Positions 17,209 to 26,702 of a stretch of 64,000 nt of DNA are shown in pieces (the stretch's first letter is position 1; the number at the start of each line of letters is the position of its first letter). The translations under genes were made by a program, and so were the position numbers. A model generated the notes under the pieces. The model was given only the letters and a program-made list of their open reading frames with translations, did no database searches and was not told where the DNA came from. The DNA is from Candidatus Heimdallarchaeota archaeon B3_Heim (GTDB lineage Archaea; Asgardarchaeota; Heimdallarchaeia; Hodarchaeales; Hodarchaeaceae), in the NCBI GenBank assembly GCA_003144275.1, contig NJBF01000001.1:62001-126000 (forward strand), written 5' to 3'.

Positions 17209-18039
17209 ATGCCTATTCGTAGATCAATCGCTATACCTGATTCCGCAGTAAGTGATAATAGCGACATACGTTCTAAAACTGAAAAGCTCTTTCAGTTAAG
17301 CCGAATGGCAGCAATTTTTCAAGTCCAGAATATCCTAATATACCATAACCCTCTATTAACACCCGCTCGTGCGAATCGTGAAAGAAGAATTATCACACGA
17401 ATATTAGAATATATTGAATGTCCCCAATATTTACGTAAACGATTGTTTCCCCTATCACGAGACACTGTGGCGGTTGGAATACTTTCCCCTTTAGCAATTC
17501 CTCATCATGCGAAAACTCGTGACTTAAAACCTAATGAAATTCGAGAAGCTGCCATTTTTTTGAATCAAAATCGTGTTGTGGCTGATGTAGGTGGTATAGA
17601 ACTCCTAGAGGTCGAGGGATGGAAAAAATCCTTGAAAGAGAAAACGGTTCGTGTCACAGTAAAAATAATTAAAGCCAATGGAAAATTTAAAGCTTCTATA
17701 TTAGCTAATCATCCAATAGAAGAATATTGGGGATATACAGTTAGTTCGTATCAACAACCATTAAGTAAGGTTTTATTAAACAGATCTGAATACAAAATTG
17801 CTACATCCAGAACGTGTGAACGATTTTCTTCATTCAGACGAAAGCTAGATCTCAAAAGAGATCTGCTAATTGCCTTTGGAGGACCTTACAGTGGAATTCC
17901 AAAAATACTGAAGTCAGAAGGGAAAAAAACAAGTGATGTCTTCGACACTTGTGTTAATATTTTAGATAATTATGGAACACGTTCTTTGAGACTAGAAGAA
18001 GCAATGATGATCATGTTTAGTCGTCTAGAGAATGATTAA
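17209..18039 (+). CDS. SPOUT-superfamily RNA methyltransferase (SPOUT1/C9orf114-like)
   Basis: A 276-residue protein matching the archaeal/eukaryal SPOUT1-like family (formerly DUF171). Features are the N-terminal MPIRRSIAIPDSAVSDN, the block ILIYHNPLLTP then ARANRERRIITRILEYIECPQ, YLRKRLFPLSRD, an inserted OB-like domain (about 85-190), and the C-terminal SAM-binding knot region (LLIAFGGPYSGIPKIL, NYGTRSLRLEEA). In archaea this gene often precedes rpl3; here rpl3 lies about 4 kb away on the other strand. Target RNA unknown. Confidence 0.85.
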   Translation: MPIRRSIAIPDSAVSDNSDIRSKTEKLFQLSRMAAIFQVQNILIYHNPLLTPARANRERRIITRILEYIECPQYLRKRLFPLSRDTVAVGILSPLAIPHHAKTRDLKPNEIREAAIFLNQNRVVADVGGIELLEVEGWKKSLKEKTVRVTVKIIKANGKFKASILANHPIEEYWGYTVSSYQQPLSKVLLNRSEYKIATSRTCERFSSFRRKLDLKRDLLIAFGGPYSGIPKILKSEGKKTSDVFDTCVNILDNYGTRSLRLEEAMMIMFSRLEND

Positions 18040-18140
18040 TTCAATGAATTGCTATCGAATATCATTCCCGAAATCTTTAAATTTCCTTCTTATTTGATTT
18101 AAACCCGTATGTAAATTGTGTACAATATCCTGACTATACT

Positions 18141-18255
18141 GCGGGGGTTCCCTAGCCAGGTCAACGGGGACAGACTCAAGGTCTACTCTCTTTACGAAGT
18201 AGAGGAAGAGATCTGTTAGTGTAGACTTTCGTGAGTTCAAATCTCACCCCCCGCA
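18141..18255 (+). tRNA. tRNA-Leu(CAA) with intron
   Basis: The acceptor stem GCGGGGG pairs with CCCCCGC, and the discriminator base is A73. The anticodon arm ACAGA-CTCAAGA-TCTGT gives anticodon CAA. A 30-nt intron (18181-18210) interrupts it after position 37, the canonical archaeal site. There is a long variable arm as expected for Leu, and the T arm is GTGAG-TTCAAAT-CTCAC. CCA is not encoded. The intron must be removed by the archaeal bulge-helix-bulge endonuclease. Confidence 0.93.
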
Positions 18256-18411
18256 CTATAGTGAAAGAATGTTTCAATAGACGATAAGAGTAACTCCGAA
18301 ATCTCCTTAAACTAAGACATTCGGGAATTAGTCATAATTTCCAGAGAGAAGAAGCAAATAATATATTTTGTGCAATAAAATTCAAAACCCAGCCAATTTA
18401 GAGGTATCTAA

Positions 18412-19056
18412 ATGAGTACGGAAGAAATAATTCCAGGAATTACACCAACTCGTATGCAGTTGCTTGAACTTAATCAGAGATTGGAGCTAGCAACAAAAGG
18501 ATATAAACTACTTAGTGAAAAACTTGAGGCCTTAACTGGGGAACTTCTCACGTCAGTAAATGTCTATAAGGAGCGAAGAGAAAAAGCACTTGAAAAAACA
18601 AAACTCGCCCAAGATGAGTACAGAAAATTGGAGCTACAGATTGGAACAACCGAATTAAGAGGAGTTGTTTCAAATTTCAAACAGGTTTACCATTTAGAGA
18701 GCAAAAAACGAAGCTTAATGGGTATTTCCGTTCCTATGTTTCATCTTGTTGTTCCTGAATCTGAAAACACAAACATCGCCTCTTATTCGTTGAAACGAAC
18801 ATCAGCCAAATTTGATGAAAATTTGTTTTTGTTCAAAGAAAGTCTTCAAGCAATAATTCAATTATCAGAGGTACAATCAACTATTTCACGTTTGGCAAAA
18901 GAAATTATTGAAACTAAGAGACGAGTTAACGCTCTGAACTACATAATAATTCCAAGGATCGAGGCTACGGTCAAATGGATTAGATTAACATTAGCCGAAC
19001 GTGAGAGAGAGTCTTTTGTAAGATTAAAAAAAGTAAAGAAGAAAATATCTGGATAG
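18412..19056 (+). CDS. atpD: V/A-type ATP synthase subunit D
   Basis: A 214-residue central-stalk subunit of the archaeal A-type ATPase. Recognisable blocks are the N-terminal PTRMQLLELNQRLELATKGY KLL, long antiparallel coiled coils at both ends, and the C-terminal VNALNYIIIPRIEATVKWI followed by LAERERESFVRLKK. Length is normal. No other ATPase subunit genes are nearby, so atpD is separate from the main atp cluster. It is convergent with rpl2, with 9 bp between the stops. Confidence 0.93.
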   Translation: MSTEEIIPGITPTRMQLLELNQRLELATKGYKLLSEKLEALTGELLTSVNVYKERREKALEKTKLAQDEYRKLELQIGTTELRGVVSNFKQVYHLESKKRSLMGISVPMFHLVVPESENTNIASYSLKRTSAKFDENLFLFKESLQAIIQLSEVQSTISRLAKEIIETKRRVNALNYIIIPRIEATVKWIRLTLAERERESFVRLKKVKKKISG

Positions 19057-19065
19057 AACTTATTT

Positions 19066-19812
19066 TTATTCTCTTCTAATTCTTCCTCTCCTAGGACCAG
19101 TTCTACGAGCGGCAATTAAACCGACTTTTCGTCCTGGGGGAGCATTTCTAGAAACTGTTGTAGGTTGTCCAGGTCCCTGATGAGCACCGCCACCAAAGGG
19201 GTGTGAAACAATATTCATGGCTACTCCACGCACTACAGGGAACGCTTTGTGGCCTTTTGCCCTCATAAAAGATCTCTTTAATCCAGCTTTTAAAAACGGA
19301 CGATCAGGTCTACCACCAGCAGAAATGACCCCAATCATGGCGCGGGCATTCTTATGAACTTGCCTTGAGTATTTTGAAGGTAGTTGGATAGTTGGTCCTG
19401 ACTTAGATTGACCACGAACTTGACCGTGTGTCCCTGACGCGCGACAAAGTGCTCCTCCATCACCAGGTCGCATTTCTATATTACAGATCCATATACCCTC
19501 TGGAATTTTGTGAGCTGGAACAATATTTCCTACTTCTAGCTCTGCGTCTTCACCTTGTTCGCATTTTTGCCCCACATGGACTCCTTCTGGTGCAGGAAGA
19601 AGGCATTCATCACCATCTTCATATCGAACGAGCATCAATGGAAGACCTCGACCCATCTCATGGATGAAATCGACTATTGTAAATTCAATTTTGCCTGTTG
19701 ATTCATTATCCTTGATAGGTAAATACCGTGCTTTACCTCTTCTTCTATGCGACAATGCACGAAAAACTGGCGATCCACGTCCACGTCTTTGTACTAGTAT
19801 TCTTTTTCCCAA
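19066..19812 (-). CDS. rpl2: 50S ribosomal protein uL2
   Basis: A 248-residue large-subunit protein near the peptidyl transferase centre. It has the archaeal N-terminus (MGKRILVQRRGRGSPVFRAL), the central RBD block (GDGGALCRASGTHGQV) and the conserved C-terminal VRGVAMNIVSHPFGGGAHQ with the functional His. It is the last gene of rpl3-rpl4-rpl23-rpl2. In most archaea rps19, rpl22 and rps3 follow; here the unit ends against atpD. Confidence 0.97.
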   Translation of the reverse strand: MGKRILVQRRGRGSPVFRALSHRRRGKARYLPIKDNESTGKIEFTIVDFIHEMGRGLPLMLVRYEDGDECLLPAPEGVHVGQKCEQGEDAELEVGNIVPAHKIPEGIWICNIEMRPGDGGALCRASGTHGQVRGQSKSGPTIQLPSKYSRQVHKNARAMIGVISAGGRPDRPFLKAGLKRSFMRAKGHKAFPVVRGVAMNIVSHPFGGGAHQGPGQPTTVSRNAPPGRKVGLIAARRTGPRRGRIRRE

Positions 19813-19825
19813 TCATGTCACCTAC

Positions 19826-20101
19826 TTAAATAATTCCAACTTCTGTTGCGAGATCTAAAGCACTATTCTCCGGCACTAGTTTAATGAATGCTTTTTTCGT
19901 ACCTTGTGGTGTAATAAGAGTATTAACTTTCACTACAGAGACCTTATAGAGTGATTCGAAAGCATTCTTGATTTGATGTTTTGTTGCACGCCGATCAACA
20001 ATGAAAACAAGAGCATTTTCGTTGATGTTATCCATTTTGTTAAATGCAGATTCTGTGATAAGCGGATATTTAATAATATCATGGGGATGATTGAATTTCA
20101 T
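19826..20101 (-). CDS. rpl23: 50S ribosomal protein uL23
   Basis: A 91-residue large-subunit protein at the nascent-chain exit, a docking site for SRP and other factors. It has YPLITESAFNKMDN, LVFIVDRRATKHQIKNAFE and the Val-Lys-Val-Asn-Thr-Leu-Ile loop followed by TPQGTKKAFIKL, all typical of archaeal L23. It lies 34 bp after rpl4 and 13 bp before rpl2 in the same transcript. Confidence 0.95.
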   Translation of the reverse strand: MKFNHPHDIIKYPLITESAFNKMDNINENALVFIVDRRATKHQIKNAFESLYKVSVVKVNTLITPQGTKKAFIKLVPENSALDLATEVGII

Positions 20102-20135
20102 TTTACTCCAACCTGGGTTTGTTAGTTTTACTAAA

Positions 20136-20930
20136 TTAGTTGTTCTCCAATTTTTTCAGGTAATCAATAGCGGATTTCGTCCATATTGTAAGTCGTCCTG
20201 CATGTGTTCCAGGAGCAAGATGTTCAGTATTAAGTTGATCAATAAATACAACATCAACACCAGCAATATTTCTAGCTGCTTGGAGTATTCCACTGTCATT
20301 TGCTACTACTAACAACACCGATTTACCATTCTTATATTTTCTTCCACGCCGTTTACCCTTTCCTGCACGTACATGAGAATTTCTACGTTTTGCTTTTGCT
20401 AAATCGTATGATAATCCTAAACTTTTGAATGCTGTATGAACATCTTTGGTTTTCTTTAATGACTCAAGATCATCAGTAACGATGAGAGGTAAATAATTTA
20501 CTTCCTCTATAATGTGTCCCCGTGATTCAACAAGGACTGGATCAGATGTAGCCGCGATAGCTGAATTTTTTGCTAATTTCCGCTCTTTCTTATTAACTTT
20601 CTCAGAGAAATTTTGATTGGCTTCTGGTGGATGGGTACGTCTCCCACCAACTGCAAATGGTATCAAAGCTGCACGACTTGCTGAGTGAGTTCGAGAACCT
20701 TTTACACGTGGAACTCTAGCCGCACCACGTCCTGTTCCCCAGCTTTCTGCCGACGTACGTTTTCCAGCTCTAGGATCGACACCATAAGGAATCTGTCTAT
20801 TTCGACGGCTTGCTAGGACAGCTCTCTTTATTAAATCGGGACGAAATGACGTTTGAAAAACTTCAGCTAGTTGTATCTTTTCAACTTCTTTTCCTTCAAT
20901 GTCAAAGACTGGTACCTTTGTAGATTTCAT
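20136..20930 (-). CDS. rpl4: 50S ribosomal protein uL4
   Basis: A 264-residue archaeal/eukaryal-type L4. Conserved blocks are FQTSFRPDLIKRAVLASRRN, the loop GVDPRAGKRTSAESWGTGRG, ARVPRVKGSR followed by AAFI-like strands, and the C-terminal RAGKGKRRGRKYKNGKSVLL. The extended internal loop lines the exit tunnel. Second gene of the operon, 26 bp after rpl3. Confidence 0.95.
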   Translation of the reverse strand: MKSTKVPVFDIEGKEVEKIQLAEVFQTSFRPDLIKRAVLASRRNRQIPYGVDPRAGKRTSAESWGTGRGAARVPRVKGSRTHSASRAALIPFAVGGRRTHPPEANQNFSEKVNKKERKLAKNSAIAATSDPVLVESRGHIIEEVNYLPLIVTDDLESLKKTKDVHTAFKSLGLSYDLAKAKRRNSHVRAGKGKRRGRKYKNGKSVLLVVANDSGILQAARNIAGVDVVFIDQLNTEHLAPGTHAGRLTIWTKSAIDYLKKLENN

Positions 20931-20956
20931 ATATTAAACCCAACTTTATTCTTTCA

Positions 20957-21955
20957 CTAGTTTTTCGCAGCAGTGCTGATATAAGTAATTTGTAAATCCT
21001 CAATATCGACAGGTTTCAATCTTATTGGATCTCTTAATCGTATCAATCTTTTTGCAGGACCAGGAACGCTTCCATGGATTAAACAATGACGAGATACTCT
21101 GCCATAGCGTTTAAATCCATTAGAAGGTGTAACTTCCTCACCATCTTCTCCAATTTTTAATATCTGCTTATTATACTCAGTTCTGGTGAAATATCCTAAT
21201 TGACCAGCCCGAGGTACGGTCCACATAACTCTAGCGGGATGCCATGGTCCTATACACCCAACAACTCTTCGGCCTTTTCGAGTTTTTCTAGGTAAGATTT
21301 TAATACCATGTCTTTTAACAGGCCCTGCAAATCCTTTCCCTTTTGTAGCTGCATTCACATCTACGAAATCACTCGTATTGTACACATCGTCTAATGATAT
21401 TTTTTGATCCAATATCTTTGTTGCGTAATCAAATGCTTCAGCAACAGAACCCCCAACTTTAATTTCAATTATATCTGGTTTTTTCTGAGCAAGTCCTGCT
21501 TGTCGTGGGAGTGTGTGTGCGAGTACTCTAACTTCAGCGACTTCATTCAGTGATTGCTTCTCCAAACTGATAGCCTGTTTTTTATTTTGCTTGCTTTTAG
21601 GGACTTGCAATCTTAATCCAAGGTCTTTTTCAATTTTCTCGCCCCAAATTTGGGTACGAACTTTTACTTGGTCCGTTACGGGATCTTTAGAGTAAGTCCT
21701 AATACTAAAAATGCCAATAGGAGGTGTTTCAATCACAGTTACTGGAACAAATTGCTCTTGTTTATAATATGGAGATCGTCGATCTGTATTAATCATTGCA
21801 ATATGTGTCATTCCAGCTTTGTAACCAGCAAAACCTAATAATCTTGACTCAGTAGATGATGTCCAAGTTCTTATACGAGATGTGTGACGAGTTGTTTTCT
21901 TTCGTCGATATCCCAGAGATCCTCTATGTGGTGCATGTTTTTTTCTGTGACCCAA
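20957..21955 (-). CDS. rpl3: 50S ribosomal protein uL3
   Basis: A 332-residue archaeal-type L3. The N-terminus is HAPHRGSLGYRRKKTTRHTS. The core has LGFAGYKAGMTHIAMINTD and the tRNA-proximal W-finger region (GPWHPARVMWTVPRAGQLGY), with the conserved Gly-rich VNAATKGKGFAGPVKRHG. First gene of the unit; 427 bp upstream separate it from the divergent EndA-like gene. Confidence 0.96.
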   Translation of the reverse strand: MGHRKKHAPHRGSLGYRRKKTTRHTSRIRTWTSSTESRLLGFAGYKAGMTHIAMINTDRRSPYYKQEQFVPVTVIETPPIGIFSIRTYSKDPVTDQVKVRTQIWGEKIEKDLGLRLQVPKSKQNKKQAISLEKQSLNEVAEVRVLAHTLPRQAGLAQKKPDIIEIKVGGSVAEAFDYATKILDQKISLDDVYNTSDFVDVNAATKGKGFAGPVKRHGIKILPRKTRKGRRVVGCIGPWHPARVMWTVPRAGQLGYFTRTEYNKQILKIGEDGEEVTPSNGFKRYGRVSRHCLIHGSVPGPAKRLIRLRDPIRLKPVDIEDLQITYISTAAKN

Positions 21956-22382
21956 AGTTTACGCTCTCCTATCTCTTGATAAGTTTGAATTTTCCTCAAT
22001 TGAGGATCGTATATGTTTGTAAAAACTAATACACGTCCACTTCTTGCTTTTTCGTTGGGGTTTTTTTGTTTTTGTTTTTACCAAGTGTTGTTTACTCTAT
22101 TTCTTGTTAGGATTTAAGGATAGAAAATCACTTGGAAGGTAAATGGTCAATAACAATACAAAATAGAACCAGAAAAAATTGAATTTTCCACTTGTTTTCA
22201 GAAAAAGATCCAGATTAAAAATTATCAGACTAATTAATAATTTGGATCTTTAGATCTTTTATTCTTTGGTTGTATTTATTTTAAAAAATAATTCCCAATA
22301 TGTATGAAATGAAGAGAAATTATCAAAGGATCAGAATTTATGTCTGAAATCACATTTCTCATTTAGAAAAAATAAACAAGTC
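21956..22382. other. Intergenic region between rpl3 and the EndA-like gene
   Basis: A 427-bp AT-rich divergent spacer. It holds a T-rich tract at about 22061-22080 (TTTTTTTGTTTTTGTTTTTA). Promoters for both flanking genes must lie here, but no single TATA box stands out. I see no RNA gene and no open frame longer than a few dozen codons. Confidence 0.5.
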
Positions 22383-23030
22383 ATGGAATTAGGAAAATTG
22401 ACCATAGAACCAACAGCCAAAGACGATATGCCTCCATCCTTATCATTTGACATGTCAATGCCTCAACTAGTAGTAGAAAAGCCATTAGCATCAGAGATTT
22501 TTGAAAACGGGTATTTTGGTCATTGGACATCAGATAATACGCTCTGCTTAGATCCTGAAGAAATCTTATTGCTTCTTGATAGAGGGAGAATAGTCTTAAA
22601 ATTGAGTGAATCTGATGAAAATATTGCATCTGAGGATCTAGTTATTCATTTTACAAATCTAAATCCAAATTTTTGGAGTCGCTATTTGGTGTATAAGGAT
22701 TTACGAAATCGTGGTTATGTGGTAAGCATTGGAACTCGGATTACAGCACCATTTAGAATATATTCAAGAGGGGGAAAACCTGGGGAATCTGCGAGTAAAA
22801 CAGTTATTTATCCTATTCCTGAAGGTGAAGATGTTAATCTTGACCTTCTTGATCAAATCGTAAAACAAGCAAAAATTGATAGAAAAAAGTTATTGCTATC
22901 TGTAATAGACAGGTTAGGTGATGTAACTTACTATCAAGCCTCCCAACTAGAACTAGAATATAACAATTTAGAATATGAGTTTAGGGACGAAATTTCTCCT
23001 CCTAACAATAGTGAGAATGGTGAAGAATAA
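22383..23030 (+). CDS. tRNA-splicing endonuclease-like protein lacking the catalytic histidine
   Basis: A 215-residue protein with the EndA fold. The C-terminal catalytic-type domain has LVYKDLRNRGYVVSIGTRI, the catalytic Tyr (PFRIYSRG), and the Lys-containing strand KKLLLSVIDRLGDVTYY. The position equivalent to the catalytic His of Methanocaldococcus EndA (in EHSVYLVKV) falls within ESASKTVIYP and is not His. Tyr and Lys are kept. It may be the structural or helper subunit of a heteromeric enzyme, or a divergent enzyme. Its stop overlaps the start of the PIN-KH ATPase by 1 bp, so the two are translationally coupled. Confidence 0.8.
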   Translation: MELGKLTIEPTAKDDMPPSLSFDMSMPQLVVEKPLASEIFENGYFGHWTSDNTLCLDPEEILLLLDRGRIVLKLSESDENIASEDLVIHFTNLNPNFWSRYLVYKDLRNRGYVVSIGTRITAPFRIYSRGGKPGESASKTVIYPIPEGEDVNLDLLDQIVKQAKIDRKKLLLSVIDRLGDVTYYQASQLELEYNNLEYEFRDEISPPNNSENGEE

Positions 23031-24898
23031 TGGATGGGAGATTTATTTTTGAATCTGAGGATAATCGTTATGTTCCTGATACCTCTGTGGTCATAAACGG
23101 AGGATTAAAAAAACTACTCGTCGATGACAGGATAGAGCCTGGTTCTACTATCACCATTCCGATTGCGCTTCTTGCCGAACTTGAAAATCAAGCGAATCTG
23201 GGAGAGAGAGTTGGTTTAATAGGTCTGGAACAATTAAAGTCTATTAGAGCTACATGTGAACAAAAACAAATTTCTTTTACCATGGGGGGAAGAAAACCTC
23301 GTCAATTCGAATTAGGGGAAATTGATGCCTTAATACGTGAATTGGCATGGAAGGAAGGTGGAACTCTGATTACTTCTGACAATATTCAAAATTTGAGTGC
23401 TCAATCAATGGGTGTTAAAACCCTATTTATTGAGTCAAGAACTCTAATACAGTATGATAAGCGATTGAAGATTGATCAGTACTTTGATAATGAAACTATG
23501 AGTATTCATATAAAACAAGGGACAAATGTATTTGTGAAGAAGGGCATACCAGGTACCGTTAAGTTTATACAATTCTCCTCCGAAATAATCACGAAAGAAG
23601 TAATTATTAATTATGCTGATGAGATTCTTGAGAAGGCAGCTTACTTTCCAGATACTTTTATTGAAATTGACAGAAAAACATCAACCATTGTCCAATATGA
23701 AGACAGACGGATTGTAATAACTCGTCCTCCATTTTCTGATGGTTGGGAAATTACTGCCGTTCGACCATTGAAACGAATGTCGTTAGAAGAGTATGGCCTT
23801 TCATCCCGTTTAAACCAACGTCTTGAAGAAAAGGCAGAAGGGATTTTGGTCGCAGGAAGTCCTGGAGCAGGAAAAACAACTTTCACACGTGCTTTAGCTC
23901 TTTTTTATTCTGATAAAGGAAAAATCATTAAGACTATTGAATCTCCGAGAGATTTAGATCTCAAAGTAGAAATTACCCAATATTCAAAGAACTTCGGTAC
24001 CCACTCCGAAATTCATGATATTCTGTTATTATCTAGACCAGATTATACCATTTTTGATGAAATTCGTGATCGTGACGATTTCCGTTTGTACACAGATCTA
24101 CGTTTATCTGGAATTGGGTTAATAGGAGTTATTCACTCCAGTACAGCGATAGATGCAATACAAAGATTTATTGGGAAACTTGAATTAGGAATAATTCCTA
24201 GTGTCCTTGATACGATAATATATATCGATTCTGGTCAAATACAGACCATTTTGGACGTAAAGATGACGGTAAAGGTTCCTTCAGGGTTAGTTGAGAGTGA
24301 CCTTGCTCGACCAGTAATTGAAGTGAGAGATTTCTTAACTGGAAGTGTAGTATATGAAATGTACACATTTGGAGAACAAACAGTTGTAATACCTTTGCAA
24401 AATACTGATTATACTACAAAAGAAGTCAAACCTGAACGTTTATCTGAGATAAAAAGTATCGTAGAACAATATACAAGCCAATCGGTTGAAATTGTTCCTA
24501 AAGATAGATATGGGCATCGTTTCGAAATACACGCACATAAAGAAGATATACCTATTGTGATTGGGCAAAAAGGAGTCACAATTAAGAAGTTAGAACGAAT
24601 CCTCAATGTTAAACTTGATGTGAATAAATCTCATAACTTGCATAGTACTGGTTTAGGCCGCCTAACGCGTCAAAATATTGCTTTTCACAAACGTACCATT
24701 ACCATTAGTTTTCCTAAACGAATTAAAAACCGAGAAATTCGTTTCTTTTTTCAAGAATCTGATGATTCCTCCCCTGTCGAATTTTTTACAGCCACTACAT
24801 CTAAATCAGGAAAAATTAAGCTCGCAACCAATAGTGAAATTGGGGAAATCTTCCAGAAGGCTTTCAAAGATGAAAACCTATCTTTACACTGGAAATGA
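23030..24898 (+). CDS. PIN-domain/PilT-type ATPase with KH domain
   Basis: A 622-residue protein of a widespread archaeal family. The N-terminal PIN domain (residues 1-145) keeps its acidic residues (VPDTSVVING, LAELENQ, IDALIREL, GTLITSDN). The secretion-type ATPase follows, with Walker A GSPGAGKTTFTRAL (about residue 280) and Walker B-like region TIFDEIRDRDD (about 340). The KH domain near residue 500 has the GxxG loop VIGQKGVTIKKLE. A PIN nuclease, an ATPase and an RNA-binding KH together suggest RNA processing or quality control. It is coupled to the EndA-like gene. Confidence 0.9.
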   Translation: MDGRFIFESEDNRYVPDTSVVINGGLKKLLVDDRIEPGSTITIPIALLAELENQANLGERVGLIGLEQLKSIRATCEQKQISFTMGGRKPRQFELGEIDALIRELAWKEGGTLITSDNIQNLSAQSMGVKTLFIESRTLIQYDKRLKIDQYFDNETMSIHIKQGTNVFVKKGIPGTVKFIQFSSEIITKEVIINYADEILEKAAYFPDTFIEIDRKTSTIVQYEDRRIVITRPPFSDGWEITAVRPLKRMSLEEYGLSSRLNQRLEEKAEGILVAGSPGAGKTTFTRALALFYSDKGKIIKTIESPRDLDLKVEITQYSKNFGTHSEIHDILLLSRPDYTIFDEIRDRDDFRLYTDLRLSGIGLIGVIHSSTAIDAIQRFIGKLELGIIPSVLDTIIYIDSGQIQTILDVKMTVKVPSGLVESDLARPVIEVRDFLTGSVVYEMYTFGEQTVVIPLQNTDYTTKEVKPERLSEIKSIVEQYTSQSVEIVPKDRYGHRFEIHAHKEDIPIVIGQKGVTIKKLERILNVKLDVNKSHNLHSTGLGRLTRQNIAFHKRTITISFPKRIKNREIRFFFQESDDSSPVEFFTATTSKSGKIKLATNSEIGEIFQKAFKDENLSLHWK

Positions 24899-24945
24899 AT
24901 CTTAAAGAATGAAAAAAGAAGTTTTCCCTCTCACCTTTCTAATTC

Positions 24946-26625
24946 TTATTCTTCTTTGAAAATTTCTCTTAGACGACGGAGTTCTTTCAGCATTTCACCC
25001 CGTAATTCTGCGATGCTGGTGGACCTTGCATCAGCGATCAAATCGAGAGGAGAATCACTTGCTTGTCCAGTAGGCATTACAGGTTCAGGTACTGTCGGTG
25101 ATGGGGGAGGAACACTTGCTGAAGGCATTGGGGGGGAAGTCACGGGAGGAGTGGATGGTGGGGGAGGAGGAGAGGTTGGAAGGCCAACAGGTTGAGATTG
25201 TACTGACGGCACTTTTGGAATCGCTTTTGGTGAAGGTGTTTCACCCAATACAGAATCAAATAGAGCACCAACCTTATCAGCTTCTGGAGTCCCAGGTTTT
25301 GCCTTTCGAAGGCTACCAATTTTTGTTTTGTAAGATTTGATTCGTCCTTCATAGTGCTTTACTAATGATTCATACACTCTAGGTCGAAACTTATCATCCC
25401 TTAAAGCTTCTTTGAACTGGTTTATTAGGTTACTTTCATTCTTACTCAATATGTCGAGATATGTGACCATTTCCGTTGGAGTAGTTTTTAAATCAAGGAA
25501 AGAATCGGTAGAAATATCTGATGTCTGGAAATCCCCACTAACTTCTTCTGTCTCGAAGTAAAGTACTGAAGTAATGAAAATCATTGAAACTAATGAGAAC
25601 ATTGTTCCGTACATAAACATTACATCCCACGAGTAACCCAAGAAAGTATAGTCTAGATTTGACAAATTGAGCAATTCTTGTACTTGGGAAGATGATGATA
25701 AAACAAGCATAAATGACATTAATGCCATAAAAAATCCGATTAGTAATGTTAGGAACCAAACTAGTTTTAATTTATCTAAAATACCACTAAATTTTCTCGA
25801 ACTGGAAAGAAAAGCCGCAGTTGAGAGCAATAATAAGCTTCCAAATGAATACAACACATACCATTCAGTATCAAGAACCAAACTTGATTCAAGTATATCA
25901 ATACGAATAAGAAGTGAAAGAAGAACTATTACAAATCCAATCACAACTCCAATTAGCCAGAGTATCCTTGTATTGTCGAGAAAACTTCGAAAACGTTGAC
26001 TAGCGGATATTAATGAGGGAAAAACACCTAAAATTAGGAATATACCACCACTCAAAAATAGAACATCCCACGAAGTACCTCCAATTAGTGGTATCGCTGT
26101 GAGTAAATCATCGATGTAATGGCCATATGCCAACATAGACGCTATTTCTAGAATCAATCCTATCGCTATTAGGGATAAATATAGAAATTTGAGATTCCAT
26201 AAGCGTTCACGATCACGAACACCAAATAATAGTGGTAATAAACTCACACAGAAGACTACACCAGAAAGAATGAAGTAATCAAACCAAATGGTAATTTCTG
26301 TGTCAATCGCAGTTACAAAACCACCATAAACTAACAATGAATAAATAATGCCTAAAATACTGATACTGAATAAGAGTATTAAATGAGGATATATCTTCTT
26401 TACACTCATTTTCCCTCTGGCATCCATCACTGACAATGAAGGTAAAGCCGTTATGATTGTCAAGTAAAAGCCGAAAGCAAATAAGATTTTATAATCTAGA
26501 CCTATCAGCAATCTATCTGCTGAAGCTACGCCAGAATAGTAGAAAAAACCTAGTACAATGCTGAAAATACCAATTACTGTAAGTGTGAGAAGTCCTCTTG
26601 ACGTTTTTACAAATGTTTCTCTCAA
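24946..26625 (-). CDS. Polytopic membrane protein with proline-rich cytosolic tail
   Basis: A 559-residue protein with about ten hydrophobic helices in residues 10-360. These are arranged as repeated pairs sharing motifs such as WDVLFLSGGIFLILGVFPSL and WDVMFMYGTMF, which suggests internal duplication. The tail (about 365-559) has a helical segment (MVTYLDILSKNESNLINQFK), a Pro-rich linker at about 465-525, and a charged C-terminal helix (IAELRGEMLKELRRLREIF). I do not recognise the family. The tail could be a protein-interaction region. Confidence 0.65.
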   Translation of the reverse strand: MRETFVKTSRGLLTLTVIGIFSIVLGFFYYSGVASADRLLIGLDYKILFAFGFYLTIITALPSLSVMDARGKMSVKKIYPHLILLFSISILGIIYSLLVYGGFVTAIDTEITIWFDYFILSGVVFCVSLLPLLFGVRDRERLWNLKFLYLSLIAIGLILEIASMLAYGHYIDDLLTAIPLIGGTSWDVLFLSGGIFLILGVFPSLISASQRFRSFLDNTRILWLIGVVIGFVIVLLSLLIRIDILESSLVLDTEWYVLYSFGSLLLLSTAAFLSSSRKFSGILDKLKLVWFLTLLIGFFMALMSFMLVLSSSSQVQELLNLSNLDYTFLGYSWDVMFMYGTMFSLVSMIFITSVLYFETEEVSGDFQTSDISTDSFLDLKTTPTEMVTYLDILSKNESNLINQFKEALRDDKFRPRVYESLVKHYEGRIKSYKTKIGSLRKAKPGTPEADKVGALFDSVLGETPSPKAIPKVPSVQSQPVGLPTSPPPPPSTPPVTSPPMPSASVPPPSPTVPEPVMPTGQASDSPLDLIADARSTSIAELRGEMLKELRRLREIFKEE

Positions 26626-26702
26626 AAAATAAATCTCCTTATCACAAGTTCAGATAAATCTGTTTAGGAATAAGTCTAATACCTACTAATATAAGTCTAG
26701 TC

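Noticed and set aside
24956..25340. Gly- and Pro-rich frames over the proline-rich tail of the membrane protein
   Set aside because: They mirror the repetitive codons of the real gene on the other strand.
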